The notes under the pieces are model-generated. The model saw only the letters and a list, made by a program, of their open reading frames with translations, was not told the origin of the DNA and ran no database searches. 64,000 nt of DNA. Source: Pedobacter indicus. Lineage in GTDB: Bacteria > Bacteroidota > Bacteroidia > Sphingobacteriales > Sphingobacteriaceae. Made by a program: the position numbers and the translations under genes. Positions 51,336 through 61,271 of this stretch are shown here, piece by piece. The DNA lies in contig NZ_QRGB01000001.1 in assembly GCF_003449035.1 (NCBI RefSeq), positions 2,480,001-2,544,000 of the forward strand, given 5' to 3'. Positions within the stretch are counted from its first letter, which is position 1; each line of letters starts with the position of its first letter.

Positions 51336-52520
51336 CTAAGAATTATCTCGAGACATTATATATACATTATGAAGCTTTTCGATGATAATTTCCCAGCGGA
51401 AAGCTTCAACTAATTTTCGCGCGTTTACACTCATTTCTCTCAACTGATCGGGATTATCAAAAACTTTTGTCAATACCCGCTCCAATGATCTCTCGTCATC
51501 AATATCTACAAGAAAGCCATGTTTTCCGTTTTCAACTATTCCGTCAATTCCGGTGTTTTTAACACCAATGATTGGCAGTCCACATGCCATCGCTTCGAGG
51601 TATACCCGACCTAATGTCTCTGGAAAACTCGGCATGACAAATAAATCCATATTAGAAAGGATACCAGGCAACTCTCTATTTGGAACAAAACCATGAAGTG
51701 TGACTTTATTTGATAGATCAAACCTAGTAATTAATCTTTCTAAATTTTGCTTTTCAGGTCCATCACCATATATATGATACGTGTAATCATAATTCACTGT
51801 AGCCAATGCCTTAATAACCATGTCTAAATTTTTCAATTTCAGCAAACGACACACAGAAATAATTCTAATACGAGTGTCTCTTTTTTCATGACTTTCAATT
51901 GTTGAAAAAAAAGAATCAGGAATCCCGTGAGGGATGAATACAGGATCAATACCGAAGGAATTAGCTATTTTTTTTTGCATGAAACTAATGGCAATATATG
52001 AGGATGGACCGACCAAATTGGTTTTAACTACTGAATCCTTTCTTTGGATACTTCTTAGAGTCACGATATAAGGTATACCATATTCTTTAAAAATATATCT
52101 TGCAAGGGAAACATCTTCATCAACATTCTGAGCATGAATCACAGATGGTTCGAAATCTTTAATAACTCTTGCTATCATCTTTCTATTAAAAAAGTAGCTG
52201 AGTTTATAAAATAATTTCCGAAATGAAAATTTAATTGGAAACATCAATAAACCATATATATGAACGGTATGATCCGCCAACGAATAGGTTTTACCTCTTC
52301 TTAATTTGTAATACGAAAGCCATCTTTTCGAAAAAACAGAGAGTATAATATTAGAATAAGGAGTAACAAATATATACTTAAACTCAATATTTGGATAATA
52401 GAGTTTAAATTTCTTTTCAGTCTCCAGAATTACATCATTCTCATTCTTTTTTCTTTCTATTTCCGAAATAGGTAGTATGTTAGTAATCACTAAAATACGT
52501 AAATTTGAATTTTCAATCAT
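51336..52520 (-). CDS. Glycosyltransferase, GT4-like
   Basis: 394 residues, GT-B fold. It starts MIENSNLRILVITNILPISE; IVTLRSIQRKDSVVKTNLVG and the donor-binding section RIISVCRLLKLKNLDMVIKA, DLFVMPSFPETLGRVYLEAM (E-x7-E) are visible. It lies 30 bases upstream of the 2-epimerase gene and shares features with the transferase at 49064-50197. Expected to extend the undecaprenyl-linked repeat. Linkage and donor unknown. Confidence 0.87.
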   Translation of the reverse strand: MIENSNLRILVITNILPISEIERKKNENDVILETEKKFKLYYPNIEFKYIFVTPYSNIILSVFSKRWLSYYKLRRGKTYSLADHTVHIYGLLMFPIKFSFRKLFYKLSYFFNRKMIARVIKDFEPSVIHAQNVDEDVSLARYIFKEYGIPYIVTLRSIQRKDSVVKTNLVGPSSYIAISFMQKKIANSFGIDPVFIPHGIPDSFFSTIESHEKRDTRIRIISVCRLLKLKNLDMVIKALATVNYDYTYHIYGDGPEKQNLERLITRFDLSNKVTLHGFVPNRELPGILSNMDLFVMPSFPETLGRVYLEAMACGLPIIGVKNTGIDGIVENGKHGFLVDIDDERSLERVLTKVFDNPDQLREMSVNARKLVEAFRWEIIIEKLHNVYIMSRDNS

Positions 52521-52570
52521 GATATAATAATGGTGTATATTAACGAAATTATTAGATTGTTACTTTGTGA

Positions 52571-53701
52571 TCAATCCTTTGAGATTACGGAATTTTCCTC
52601 AATATACATCCTACCCTTATCAACATATCGTTGCTCAAAAGCCGAATATGATCCCATTAATGATTTTAAAATATTTTTAGGGCTGTGTTCAACCTTATTT
52701 TTATAAATATATACACCGTCGTCTGCATAGCCTCTAATAATTACTGCTCTATTCTCATTTTTCAATCGAAAATAATTGTGATGTATTTTTATAGTGGTTC
52801 CTGCAATATTGGTACCATCGTTCCGATCTCGTCCTCCATGCATATCCAACGAGTGAGATGTGTTATTTTCTAAAAACACATTATAACATGCTTCATAACT
52901 CGTCCCAGGGACTCCAGTTCCTGCTACATCATGACGATTATAGTCAAAAAGATTCGCTTTTATCAACGCCGATGCTCCATCTAGTACAACACCGTAACCA
53001 AGCCCGTAACGTCGATTATGATGTATATAATTATGATGTATAATCACATTGTCCGCACCTTTTTCTAAACTTATCGCTCCATGAGTCCACCCGAATAGTT
53101 CACAGTTTTCTACTATAAGATAGGAAAAAGAAGACCCTATTCCAACGGTTACGGGCTTCCTGTATACGTTCCTTCGATCGTTTTCCTTACCAGCTAACTT
53201 CTTTCCGTATGGATAGATATCAGTATCAGTGCCGCTTATTCTTAAGCCAAAAAAGACAACATTTTCACCTCCGACTTTAAAAAGAGGCGAGACACCTGCG
53301 GTATTTGTATAAATTAATGCACCTTTACTATTGTTGATGCCCCTACCACTTGCAATTGTCACACCACCAGGTACAACGATACTCTTATGATTGCTAAGAT
53401 CAATCGACGCTTTATCATCAATGTATACAACCTCTCCATTTTGTGCAGTTTCCAAAGCTGCTAGCAATTCACTTTTCGTATGAACTACATAATCCTTCTT
53501 CTCCAATTCCTTAGAATAGACTGGAACAGTTTGATTTTTAAGTCCTCCGATGAATTCGCCATCCACCTTATCATTTGGAAGTCCTATGGTTTCGTCCTTA
53601 ATAAAATTCTTCTGCCTGATGATTGAGTTCTGAGCAAACACGTTCGCACTTAAAATAAAAAAGCTTATAAAATACAAATAAAATACCGTTCGAAAATTCA
53701 T
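52571..53701 (-). CDS. Secreted right-handed beta-helix protein (lyase-like)
   Basis: 376 residues with a signal peptide (MNFRTVFYLYFISFFILSAN, cleavage after VFAQ). The rest is a parallel beta-helix as in pectate lyase-like proteins: LLAALETAQNGEVVYIDDKA, IASGRGINNSKGALIYTNTA, then repeated NVIIHHNYIHHNRRYGLGYG, IKANLFDYNRHDV, YNVFLENNTSHSLDMHG and IKIHHNYFRLKNENRAVIIR. The many HHNYxHHN turns resemble PL6/chondroitinase B and right-handed helix lyases or epimerases. Catalysis on the polymer during export (trimming or C5-epimerisation) is plausible since the protein is exported and encoded within the synthesis operon. Its start overlaps the Wzy stop by four bases. Confidence 0.75.
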   Translation of the reverse strand: MNFRTVFYLYFISFFILSANVFAQNSIIRQKNFIKDETIGLPNDKVDGEFIGGLKNQTVPVYSKELEKKDYVVHTKSELLAALETAQNGEVVYIDDKASIDLSNHKSIVVPGGVTIASGRGINNSKGALIYTNTAGVSPLFKVGGENVVFFGLRISGTDTDIYPYGKKLAGKENDRRNVYRKPVTVGIGSSFSYLIVENCELFGWTHGAISLEKGADNVIIHHNYIHHNRRYGLGYGVVLDGASALIKANLFDYNRHDVAGTGVPGTSYEACYNVFLENNTSHSLDMHGGRDRNDGTNIAGTTIKIHHNYFRLKNENRAVIIRGYADDGVYIYKNKVEHSPKNILKSLMGSYSAFEQRYVDKGRMYIEENSVISKD

Positions 53702-55047
53702 GTCGTTAAAGTGTTTTTATGTTTTTGTGAATAATGACCCCGAACTGCTGACATATAGAGAAACAAAAGTAAAATACAAATTCCTGCTCCATGACCAATA
53801 ATAGTAGTAAAAAATGCGCTATTACTAAATGCGAAGGCAGGAGCAATTAAAAATACGAACGAAAGTCGATAATCAACGCCAGATGAAATTGAATCATAAA
53901 TATGTAAAAAAAAACCTAATAAAATAGAAACAACTATCATGCCTATAAAACCGTATTGAGCGTAACCGTCTGCCCATATATTCGCATTTGCATGGGGTGC
54001 GGCATTCCCCCATACGAAAGCACCGACAATCTCAGGCGCAGAACGAGAACCGTAAAAAGAATGATAATCAACCAAAACACCAAATAATGAGTTGTTGGCC
54101 ATAAACATTTTGGGATTATGTAAAAAGAAATTATAGTATTGACCACTTAGAAACCCAGGCATAGCAATATTTCTGCGTAAAGTTAACGACGTTACTATAT
54201 TCTTATACAAAATACTATCTACAAAATATATCGAATCTATTATTAATGCAATAGCAATCATACAAACAACACCAAACGTAATCAATGTCGGAACACTTTT
54301 TATACTCCTTAGTTTACCTAGAAAATATAAAATAAGAATCAATACAAAGCCTATAAATAACGCAGATTTTAAACCCGATATTGAGTATATAAACAATTCA
54401 CCGGCCAAACCTAAAAAAAGCATCCAAATATTTTTCTTCTCTATATATCCGCAGATTATTAAAAAGGGGTTAAAAATAAAAAGAAGCCATCGGATCGGAT
54501 AATTAGAGGATTGAGAGCTGCTTAATTGATCCTTATATTCTGTTCGAACATCGTAAACATCTCGTAATGAAACGAAAGAAAAGTCTAATCCAAAAACCGA
54601 AATAACATTAAGTAATAAAATACCGTAGATCACAAAAAAGAAGGCATAGAAGCCGTACATCGATAATGGTGGATAATTATAGTTGCTCAATGGACGACCC
54701 GCTGATCTGCATAGCAGAAAAAAACATAATAACAACACAACATTAAAGAAAACTAAATGATCAATTCCTATATAAATTGACAAATACGGAATAATCATCG
54801 ATGGAATTAAAACCACCAAATACAGCGCCCATATAACTAAAACGCTAGGTCTAGTGGCTTGTACAGGTATCCAGTACATCGGAATCAGCGACATCAATGA
54901 AAAGAGAACTGTTACAAGCATAGATGGGTTATTAATATGATTAATTAGATCTGATGAAATGAAATGTTCAAAACCAAAACATATTAACAGAATAAAAACA
55001 CTCACAAGAAATGTCAACCTTCTTCTAACTTTATTTTCTTTATTCAT
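53698..55047 (-). CDS. O-antigen/capsule repeat-unit polymerase, Wzy-like
   Basis: 449 residues with about 11-12 hydrophobic segments and a long loop at about 270-340 (LRRNIAMPGFLSGQYYNFFL, then YHSFYGSRSAPEIVGAFVWG), the arrangement of Wzy proteins. Sequence identity among Wzy enzymes is low, so the call depends on topology and on its position next to Wzx and glycosyltransferases. It would polymerise lipid-linked repeats on the periplasmic face. It ends with ATGA overlapping the beta-helix gene. Confidence 0.8.
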   Translation of the reverse strand: MNKENKVRRRLTFLVSVFILLICFGFEHFISSDLINHINNPSMLVTVLFSLMSLIPMYWIPVQATRPSVLVIWALYLVVLIPSMIIPYLSIYIGIDHLVFFNVVLLLCFFLLCRSAGRPLSNYNYPPLSMYGFYAFFFVIYGILLLNVISVFGLDFSFVSLRDVYDVRTEYKDQLSSSQSSNYPIRWLLFIFNPFLIICGYIEKKNIWMLFLGLAGELFIYSISGLKSALFIGFVLILILYFLGKLRSIKSVPTLITFGVVCMIAIALIIDSIYFVDSILYKNIVTSLTLRRNIAMPGFLSGQYYNFFLHNPKMFMANNSLFGVLVDYHSFYGSRSAPEIVGAFVWGNAAPHANANIWADGYAQYGFIGMIVVSILLGFFLHIYDSISSGVDYRLSFVFLIAPAFAFSNSAFFTTIIGHGAGICILLLFLYMSAVRGHYSQKHKNTLTT

Positions 55048-55082
55048 TACTACCTCAATAATAAAAGTAAGATACTAAAACT

Positions 55083-56405
55083 TCATCGGATTATATTTTT
55101 CTCTTTCAATGTAACATATTTTAAGCATATCAATATTAAAAGAACGTAAGAAATTGAGCTACCAACGCTGTATATTAATATCGTTGGATCAATCGCATAT
55201 CCTAAGATTGGTGGCAAACATAGAGTACCAATAGTAAGAATTACCCTTATGATATCCCATATTAATTGAACCTTCTGAAGAGTTAACAGATTTAAAATCT
55301 GTGACAAGGGCGAAGAGATAAATTGAAGACAAAAAGGTAAGGCTAGGATTTGTATGAAATATCCGGATTGCGACCATTCTTGCCCAAAGAATAATTTAAA
55401 TATTGGCTGCCCCCAAAAGGTAGCGATAATAAATGGTACAAGAATTAAAAGAGACAACCGCAAAATTAGATTTTTGTATAATTTGCTTAAGCCAGGTTTC
55501 TTTTCCCTTATCATTTCTGCACACTCACCTATAAACGCTTGAGAAACTGATTTTCCCACTACTCGCATTGGTAGTGAAATGAGTGTAATACAAAAAGCTA
55601 ATCCTCCTGCTTCCTTTGGTCCAAAATAATACATAACTAATGGCACAGGTAAATATAATCCTAGAGCGTTAATAAGACCGGAAGGTGTACCATAAAATAT
55701 ATAATCACGGTGCTCCTTGACATGCGAAAAAATTATTAACTTGGATAAAGGAGTCCAGGTCAAGACTTTTCTCTTTTTCAATACACGAATCAAGTTTGTC
55801 ATCCCCGTACCTTGATTAAAAAAAGTACCAAAAATTAAAGATAGACCAGATGCTGAAAATAATCCTAATATAATTTGTACAACATTCTTTACAAGGATCT
55901 GATTTATAAACGAATAGGAGATGGCTTTATAAGCTTTAAATCGAACAACAGCACTGGTTAAAATTCTCGTACAACCAGTAATCAACAAAGTTAAAGGAAT
56001 CAACCACAAAAAATCTACAAGTTCAGAAACATTGAAAGTTTCATAAACACTTATGGGGATAAAGATTAGAACAGCAGCTATTAGCAGTGCATACCCTAAA
56101 TTGGCAAATAGACAAATCCACAACAACTCTATAAATTCATCTGTTTCTTTTTGCAATGGTAATGCCATTTCCAATTTTAAAGATGAAGAGTTTGTAAGGA
56201 TATTTATAACTGATGTGAACACACCAAATACTCCAAAAGCCTCTGGTGGGAAGATGCGTGTAATGACCGGACTCATAAGCAAGTTAATTACTTGTCCTAG
56301 TGCACTTCCCCCCAAAAGAATCAAAACATTGTTGAAAAAGCTATTTTTTGAGGGACTAAAAATTTTCTTAAACAGAACCACAATGTCAATCAAAATACTA
56401 CACAA
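55083..56405 (-). CDS. Repeat-unit flippase, Wzx-like (MATE/MVF superfamily)
   Basis: 440 residues with about 12 predicted helices. The N-terminal part SFFNNVLILLGGSALGQVIN and LLMSPVITRIFPPEAFGVFG is a recognisable opening of polysaccharide-biosynthesis flippases. LGLYLPVPLVMYYFGPKEAG marks the second half. It moves undecaprenyl-linked repeats across the inner membrane for the polymerase encoded downstream. A start at 56405 gives a short hydrophilic-hydrophobic lead (MCSILIDIVVLFKKIFS); an internal start is possible. Confidence 0.88.
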   Translation of the reverse strand: MCSILIDIVVLFKKIFSPSKNSFFNNVLILLGGSALGQVINLLMSPVITRIFPPEAFGVFGVFTSVINILTNSSSLKLEMALPLQKETDEFIELLWICLFANLGYALLIAAVLIFIPISVYETFNVSELVDFLWLIPLTLLITGCTRILTSAVVRFKAYKAISYSFINQILVKNVVQIILGLFSASGLSLIFGTFFNQGTGMTNLIRVLKKRKVLTWTPLSKLIIFSHVKEHRDYIFYGTPSGLINALGLYLPVPLVMYYFGPKEAGGLAFCITLISLPMRVVGKSVSQAFIGECAEMIREKKPGLSKLYKNLILRLSLLILVPFIIATFWGQPIFKLFFGQEWSQSGYFIQILALPFCLQFISSPLSQILNLLTLQKVQLIWDIIRVILTIGTLCLPPILGYAIDPTILIYSVGSSISYVLLILICLKYVTLKEKNIIR

Positions 56406-56443
56406 TCAACCATTGTATAAGAAATTAAAGTGTGAAATCAATT

Positions 56444-57760
56444 TTATAACCTCCCATCTACTAAAGCTCTATCTAAACAAGCTTTGGTATCGAATATAAC
56501 CCCATTATTACGCTTAATTTTCTGATAATCAAACTTCAAGAACTCGTTATGTGCCACAGCGACAACAACGGCATCGTAAACAGTATTCTTATCCAATTTG
56601 TTCAAAATATCTACCCCATATTCGTGCTTAACTTCTTCTGCATCGGCCCATGGATCATAAATATCGACATCTAATCCAAAGGATACTAACTCATGGTAAA
56701 TATCGACTACACGAGTATTACGAACATCAGGGCAATTCTCTTTGAAAGTAATACCCATGATTAAAGCTTTAGATCCTTTAATTTTGTGGTCTTTCTGAAT
56801 CATTAACTTAACTACCTTATCAGCTACGAAAGGCCCCATATTATCGTTTACACGACGACCAGAAAGAATTACCTGAGGGTGATAACCCAAAGCTTGAGCC
56901 TTATGAGCCAAGTAGTAGGGATCCACCCCTATACAGTGACCACCAACCAGCCCCGGTTGATATTTCAAGAAATTCCACTTAGTTCCGGCAGCTTCAATTA
57001 CATCATTTGTATCGATACCAACACGATCAAATATTAATGATAATTCATTAACAAAAGAAATATTAACGTCTCGCTGAGCATTCTCAATAGCTTTCGACGC
57101 TTCAGCAACTTTAATATTGGGAGCTTTATGCGTTCCTGCTGTGATAATGGAACGGTAAAGATCATCAACACGATTTGCAATCTCCGGAGTCGAACCTGAA
57201 GTTACTTTTTTAATTTTTGTTAATGTATTTATCTTATCACCAGGATTAATACGCTCAGGAGAGTACCCAGCAAAGAAATCTTTATTAAATTTTAGACCAG
57301 ACGTTCTCTCTAAAACAGGGACGCAATCTTCCTCAGTACAGCCGGGATAAACTGTTGATTCATAAATAACGATATCACCCGACTTAAGGATTGAACCTAA
57401 CATCTCAGAAGCCTTAATTAACGGAGTAAGGTCTGGAGCTTTAAATTGGTCGATTGGAGTTGGAACTGTAACAATGAACGTATTATAATTCTTTAAATCC
57501 TCTTTCCTAGCAGAAAACGAAAGACCGGTTTTACTCTTTCCTTTTTTATTCTCAATTACAGCTTTGAGATCAACCAAGTTCGCTTCTTGGGTTCTATCTT
57601 TTCCTTCGCTCAACTCGTCCACACGAGCCTGATTAATATCAAAACCTAGAACATCATATTTTTTGCCAAATTCAATAGCCAGCGGCAAACCGACATAACC
57701 CAAACCAATTACAGCTATTTTAGCATTATCAACGGCACCGTTAGAATTATTTTTACTCAT
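56444..57760 (-). CDS. UDP-N-acetyl-hexosamine 6-dehydrogenase (WbpO/TviB-like)
   Basis: 438 residues. The N-terminal Rossmann motif is IAVIGLGYVGLPLAIEFG (about 15-32), the middle helix block has KVAEASKAIENAQRDVNISF, and the catalytic region includes GVDPYYLAHKAQALG with VGGHCIGVDP carrying the cysteine nucleophile. This clade oxidises UDP-GlcNAc/GalNAc (WbpO, TviB) or UDP-ManNAc (WecC) to the uronic acid. The 2-epimerase in the same operon makes UDP-ManNAc one possible substrate, but WbpO/TviB-like sequence features argue for GalNAc or GlcNAc. It follows the Wzc gene by 53 bases. Confidence 0.92.
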   Translation of the reverse strand: MSKNNSNGAVDNAKIAVIGLGYVGLPLAIEFGKKYDVLGFDINQARVDELSEGKDRTQEANLVDLKAVIENKKGKSKTGLSFSARKEDLKNYNTFIVTVPTPIDQFKAPDLTPLIKASEMLGSILKSGDIVIYESTVYPGCTEEDCVPVLERTSGLKFNKDFFAGYSPERINPGDKINTLTKIKKVTSGSTPEIANRVDDLYRSIITAGTHKAPNIKVAEASKAIENAQRDVNISFVNELSLIFDRVGIDTNDVIEAAGTKWNFLKYQPGLVGGHCIGVDPYYLAHKAQALGYHPQVILSGRRVNDNMGPFVADKVVKLMIQKDHKIKGSKALIMGITFKENCPDVRNTRVVDIYHELVSFGLDVDIYDPWADAEEVKHEYGVDILNKLDKNTVYDAVVVAVAHNEFLKFDYQKIKRNNGVIFDTKACLDRALVDGRL

Positions 57761-57812
57761 TTTATTGTTATTTTATTTTTTGTAAATCTAAAAATTGAAT
57801 ATTAGCTTAATA

Positions 57813-60185
57813 TTATCTCGATAAATATCTTTTTATTTTATCTTTCCATGAGTTCTTTTGAAGATCCTCGCCATAACCGTAGCCGTAGCCATAACCGTAA
57901 CCGTAACCGTAACCATAAGAATTTTCTTTCTTCGCATCATTCATGACTACCATAAGATTATTCATCTTCTTATTCCTTCTAATATCTTCGACGATGTGCA
58001 GCTGCTGTTTGAAAGTATAGTTATACCTTACCATATAAGCAGTTACGTCTGCAAATGGTGCTAGAGAGAAAGCATCCGCCACCTGACCTATTGGCGAGGT
58101 GTCGACAATTATTACATCAAAGTGTTCTCGTAACTCTGAAAATAGTTTCTCAATCTTAGGACTTAAAAGCAACTCAGCAGGATTAGGAGGAATTGGACCA
58201 GATGAAATAACCCATAAGTTATCAACCAAGTTAGTCGGCTGTACAATATCGGCTAAAACCATATCCTCATTAACTAAGAAAGAGGTAAACCCGCGCCCTT
58301 TTTGGGTAGACAGTCCAATATCTTTCATCAGCTTAGGCTTACGAATATCAAACTCCAACAAAACTACTTTTTTACCTGAAAGCGCTAAACTAGCACCTAC
58401 GTTAATTGAGAAAAAAGTTTTTCCTTCTCCCGACATAGATGAGGTGACCATTAACACCTTGGCGTGTTTCCCGGGTGCAGCAAATTGAAGATTAGTTCTA
58501 ATTAACCTAAACAGCTCAGCAATAGCAGTTCGGCTACCTTTTTTCACTACTAACGCATCCTCTTCGTCGTGGTGTACTAGCTCTCCTAACACAGGGACAT
58601 CTGTAATTTTTTCAACATCTCGCATATTCCCTACTTTGTCGTCTAACAACCCTTTAGTGTATAATGCTCCGATAGGAATTCCAAAACCCACCACTAAAGC
58701 TAAAAATGCAACAAGCACCTTCCTAGGACTAACCGGAATATCATTAGTAATCGCGGCATCAATAATACGTGTGTTCGATACTGTCGACGCTAAAGATATA
58801 GCTGATTCTTCTCGTTTCTGCAATAAATAACCATATAAAGCTTGTTTAATACCTTGTTCACGCTGAATTTCCAACAAATTGCGTTCGGCTGACGGAATTT
58901 GGGAAATTCGAGACTGAAACCCACCAGTTTTATTTTGAAGATTATTTCGCGTTATAGTCAACGAGCGCTTTATATTACTTAAATTTTCTAAAATATTAGA
59001 GCGTAAATTAGCTAACTGTTCATCCAAACTTTGGACCAATGGGTTCGCCGGTTGAACATTACGAAGAAGTTTTTGACGCTCCAACTGTAAATCATTATAT
59101 TTTGACGTCAAACTCACTAAAGTAGGATCTGAAATCCCCATCGAACTAGGTACCAATTCATCTCCAGCAGCATCCTGCATATAACTTTCCATACTCTCCA
59201 ACACAGAGATTTGCGTTTGATAATCAGCTAACTGCCTACCGTACTCAGACGCTTCCTGCATATATTGCTGCGCTTCGTTTCCAATATCAGTAATTTGATT
59301 TTCGCGTTTATATTGCTCAACATCTTGTTCAACGTCTTCGAGTTCAGTTACTAGAAAATTTAAGCGTTCGTCGATAAACTTTACCGTGTTTTGGGCAATT
59401 TGGTTTTTATCTTCGATCGCCTCCCTATTATAAACTTCGATCAATTTGTTAATGATATCCTCCGCTTTAGTCGGAACAGCATGAATCAAAGAAATAGATA
59501 AAACAGACGCATCTTTGTTAACTGGACTAATATTTATTGATTCATTATAAACGGCAGCCATCTTCTGTAAATCGTTAAATTGAATCCAAATAGTTTTACC
59601 TTGGCTTACGTTACCTGATGCGGCGGTTAAAGTAAATGTAGCGTATTTTTTCTTAACCTGTTTACCAAATTCATAGTCTTCCGAACCATCTTCGTCTACT
59701 AAAGTATATCTATTCTTATCTTTAATGTCCACCTTAACCCTCTCCCCTAACGCTGCTGAGTCGAGACTTGATAATGTTATATTAATGGGAACCGAATTAC
59801 CATAAATTTCAGATGTTTTTATATTTCCTTCCGTATAGAAGGTCGTTTCTTGATTTAATTCTCTTAAAACCCTAAACATTAATGTTTTCCCTTTCAGAAC
59901 CTCTATTTCATTATTAATATTTTGATTTGACTTAAATATATCCAAGTCCTGAAACGCTGCAGCCGGGTCAAGTGAAGCACCCCCTTTTTTGTCGTCTTTA
60001 ATAAGAACTTTCGAAACAACTTCGTATTGGGGAGTTGCATATCGCAAATAAAGAAACGCAACAAACAAACATACAACTAAACTAATGGCGAACCAATGCC
60101 AATGTCGAAAGTAGTTAAAAATTAGAGCTTTAAGATCAATTTGTTGATTTTGGTTTTCCTGATGATGAACTTCTTCTTGATTCAT
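57813..60185 (-). CDS. Polysaccharide co-polymerase/tyrosine kinase, Wzc-like
   Basis: 790 residues. A Wzz domain is flanked by two transmembrane helices (WFAISLVVCLFVAFLYL near 36; VSPRKVLVAFLALVVGFGIP near 495) with a coiled-coil region (about 270-440) between. The cytoplasmic BY-kinase domain has Walker A SSMSGEGKTFFS (about 580-592), A' VVLLEFDIRKP and Walker B FDVIIVDTSPIG. The C-terminus is eight YG repeats, the tyrosine cluster autophosphorylated in BY-kinases. It controls chain length and export with Wza. It lies 20 bases after the wza-like gene. Cycling between phosphorylated and dephosphorylated forms needs a phosphatase, which is not in this window. Confidence 0.93.
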   Translation of the reverse strand: MNQEEVHHQENQNQQIDLKALIFNYFRHWHWFAISLVVCLFVAFLYLRYATPQYEVVSKVLIKDDKKGGASLDPAAAFQDLDIFKSNQNINNEIEVLKGKTLMFRVLRELNQETTFYTEGNIKTSEIYGNSVPINITLSSLDSAALGERVKVDIKDKNRYTLVDEDGSEDYEFGKQVKKKYATFTLTAASGNVSQGKTIWIQFNDLQKMAAVYNESINISPVNKDASVLSISLIHAVPTKAEDIINKLIEVYNREAIEDKNQIAQNTVKFIDERLNFLVTELEDVEQDVEQYKRENQITDIGNEAQQYMQEASEYGRQLADYQTQISVLESMESYMQDAAGDELVPSSMGISDPTLVSLTSKYNDLQLERQKLLRNVQPANPLVQSLDEQLANLRSNILENLSNIKRSLTITRNNLQNKTGGFQSRISQIPSAERNLLEIQREQGIKQALYGYLLQKREESAISLASTVSNTRIIDAAITNDIPVSPRKVLVAFLALVVGFGIPIGALYTKGLLDDKVGNMRDVEKITDVPVLGELVHHDEEDALVVKKGSRTAIAELFRLIRTNLQFAAPGKHAKVLMVTSSMSGEGKTFFSINVGASLALSGKKVVLLEFDIRKPKLMKDIGLSTQKGRGFTSFLVNEDMVLADIVQPTNLVDNLWVISSGPIPPNPAELLLSPKIEKLFSELREHFDVIIVDTSPIGQVADAFSLAPFADVTAYMVRYNYTFKQQLHIVEDIRRNKKMNNLMVVMNDAKKENSYGYGYGYGYGYGYGYGEDLQKNSWKDKIKRYLSR
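57870..57917 (-). repeat. Hexanucleotide repeat encoding the (YG)8 tail of Wzc
   Basis: Eight tandem copies of the 6-base unit TA(T/C)GG(T/C), 48 bases in all, code for Tyr-Gly pairs. Copies differ only at third codon positions. Gain or loss of whole units keeps the frame, so repeat-number variation could change how many tyrosines are phosphorylated without breaking the gene. Confidence 0.9.
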
Positions 60186-60205
60186 TCTTTTATTAAAATA
60201 ATAAT

Positions 60206-61003
60206 TTACAATCTCGTAGCAATAATTGTTATAATTGATAAAATACCCATTATAATCGGAACTGAATTCGGGTTTCTATTCGCTTGCCTACCTTTCATAT
60301 CCGAAGGTTCTACGTAGACAATATCATTTTGTTGTAGATAGAAATAAGGCGACTGAAAAGCATTGCTGCTGTTCAGGTTTAAACGAGCCATGTTTCGCTT
60401 GCCATCAACTTCACGAATAACCAACACGTTTTCACGCATACCAAAAGAAGTCATATCCCCTGCTCTACCGAGTGCTTCCAAAACATTGATCTTTTCATTA
60501 TCAACCGTAAAGGTAGTTGGTCGTGCAACCTCCCCAATAACGGTTACTTTGAAATTCATATAGCGAACATTAACAATTGGATCTTTAACATATTCGCTGA
60601 TTTCATTACGCATTTTTTCATGTGCTTGGGTTAAGGTTAAACCTTGGAGGTTCACTTTGCCTATGACAGGAAAATTAATGGTACCATCATTACCTACTAA
60701 ATAACCTTCTTTGCCTAAGTTGGTACTTCCAGCTGCTTGCGTTGTGCTTAATTGTGGGTTACTTCCTTGGATAACAGCGCCGGTATTAAAAAGTGCATTG
60801 GATGTTGGGTCTAAGGTGCTGACGGTAATCCCCATAATATCCCCAACTTGGATTTTGGGTTCGTGGGCATTGGTGATGGCTTGCTGGTAGGCGTCACTCT
60901 GTTGGATATCATCAAAATAGACTAGGTTTCTTTGTTCGGCGCAACTGCTGAAGAGCAAAAGGATGCCGACTACCGCGAGGTAAAGTAGGTTGTTAGATTT
61001 CAT
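60206..61003 (-). CDS. Polysaccharide export lipoprotein, Wza-like
   Basis: 265 residues with a lipoprotein signal (YLAVVGILLLFSSCAEQRNL). The Poly_export domain follows (KIQVGDIMGITVSTLDPTSN, about 50-65), then a SLBB region (GKVNLQGLTLTQAHEKMRNE, VTVIGEVARPTTFTVDNEKI, NVLEALGRAGDMT). It ends with a short C-terminal hydrophobic helix (SVPIIMGILSIITIIATRL). Bacteroidota Wza relatives are shorter than the E. coli protein (379). It forms the outer-membrane exit pore with Wzc. It is the first gene of the operon that ends at 43489. Confidence 0.93.
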   Translation of the reverse strand: MKSNNLLYLAVVGILLLFSSCAEQRNLVYFDDIQQSDAYQQAITNAHEPKIQVGDIMGITVSTLDPTSNALFNTGAVIQGSNPQLSTTQAAGSTNLGKEGYLVGNDGTINFPVIGKVNLQGLTLTQAHEKMRNEISEYVKDPIVNVRYMNFKVTVIGEVARPTTFTVDNEKINVLEALGRAGDMTSFGMRENVLVIREVDGKRNMARLNLNSSNAFQSPYFYLQQNDIVYVEPSDMKGRQANRNPNSVPIIMGILSIITIIATRL

Positions 61004-61026
61004 ATGTTCTATGAGTTAACTTTTTG

Positions 61027-61034
61027 CAAAGATA
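61027..61034 (-). promoter_or_regulatory. Possible -7 element of the polysaccharide operon
   Basis: On the minus strand TATCTTTG matches TAnnTTTG exactly, 24 bases before the ATG at 61003. A clear -33 TTTG is not seen at the expected distance (only a T-rich tract), so confidence is moderate. Confidence 0.4.
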
Positions 61035-61271
61035 GGCTTTCAATGTTAAGTTTCTGAAAAAAATGTATTTTCTGTAATTTTATGGTGATTTTGTATATCA
61101 CGAGTCTCTTTTGCGACGGTAAAAGCAATCATCATACCAAAAAGGCTTTAACAAATTCTAATCTCATACGTGTACAAATAATAGCCTTTTGCATATTTTT
61201 TCATGGGTTAAGTGTAATTTATTCTATATTCGTTCCGTTTTCAGATTAAAGCCTTAGACTTAAATTGCCCA

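Noticed and set aside
57870-57917. A CRISPR-like array
   Set aside because: The unit is 6 bases without spacers and encodes Tyr-Gly pairs in frame.
57858-58064. Valine/threonine/isoleucine-repeat ORF on the plus strand
   Set aside because: It is the antisense reading of the YG repeat in Wzc.
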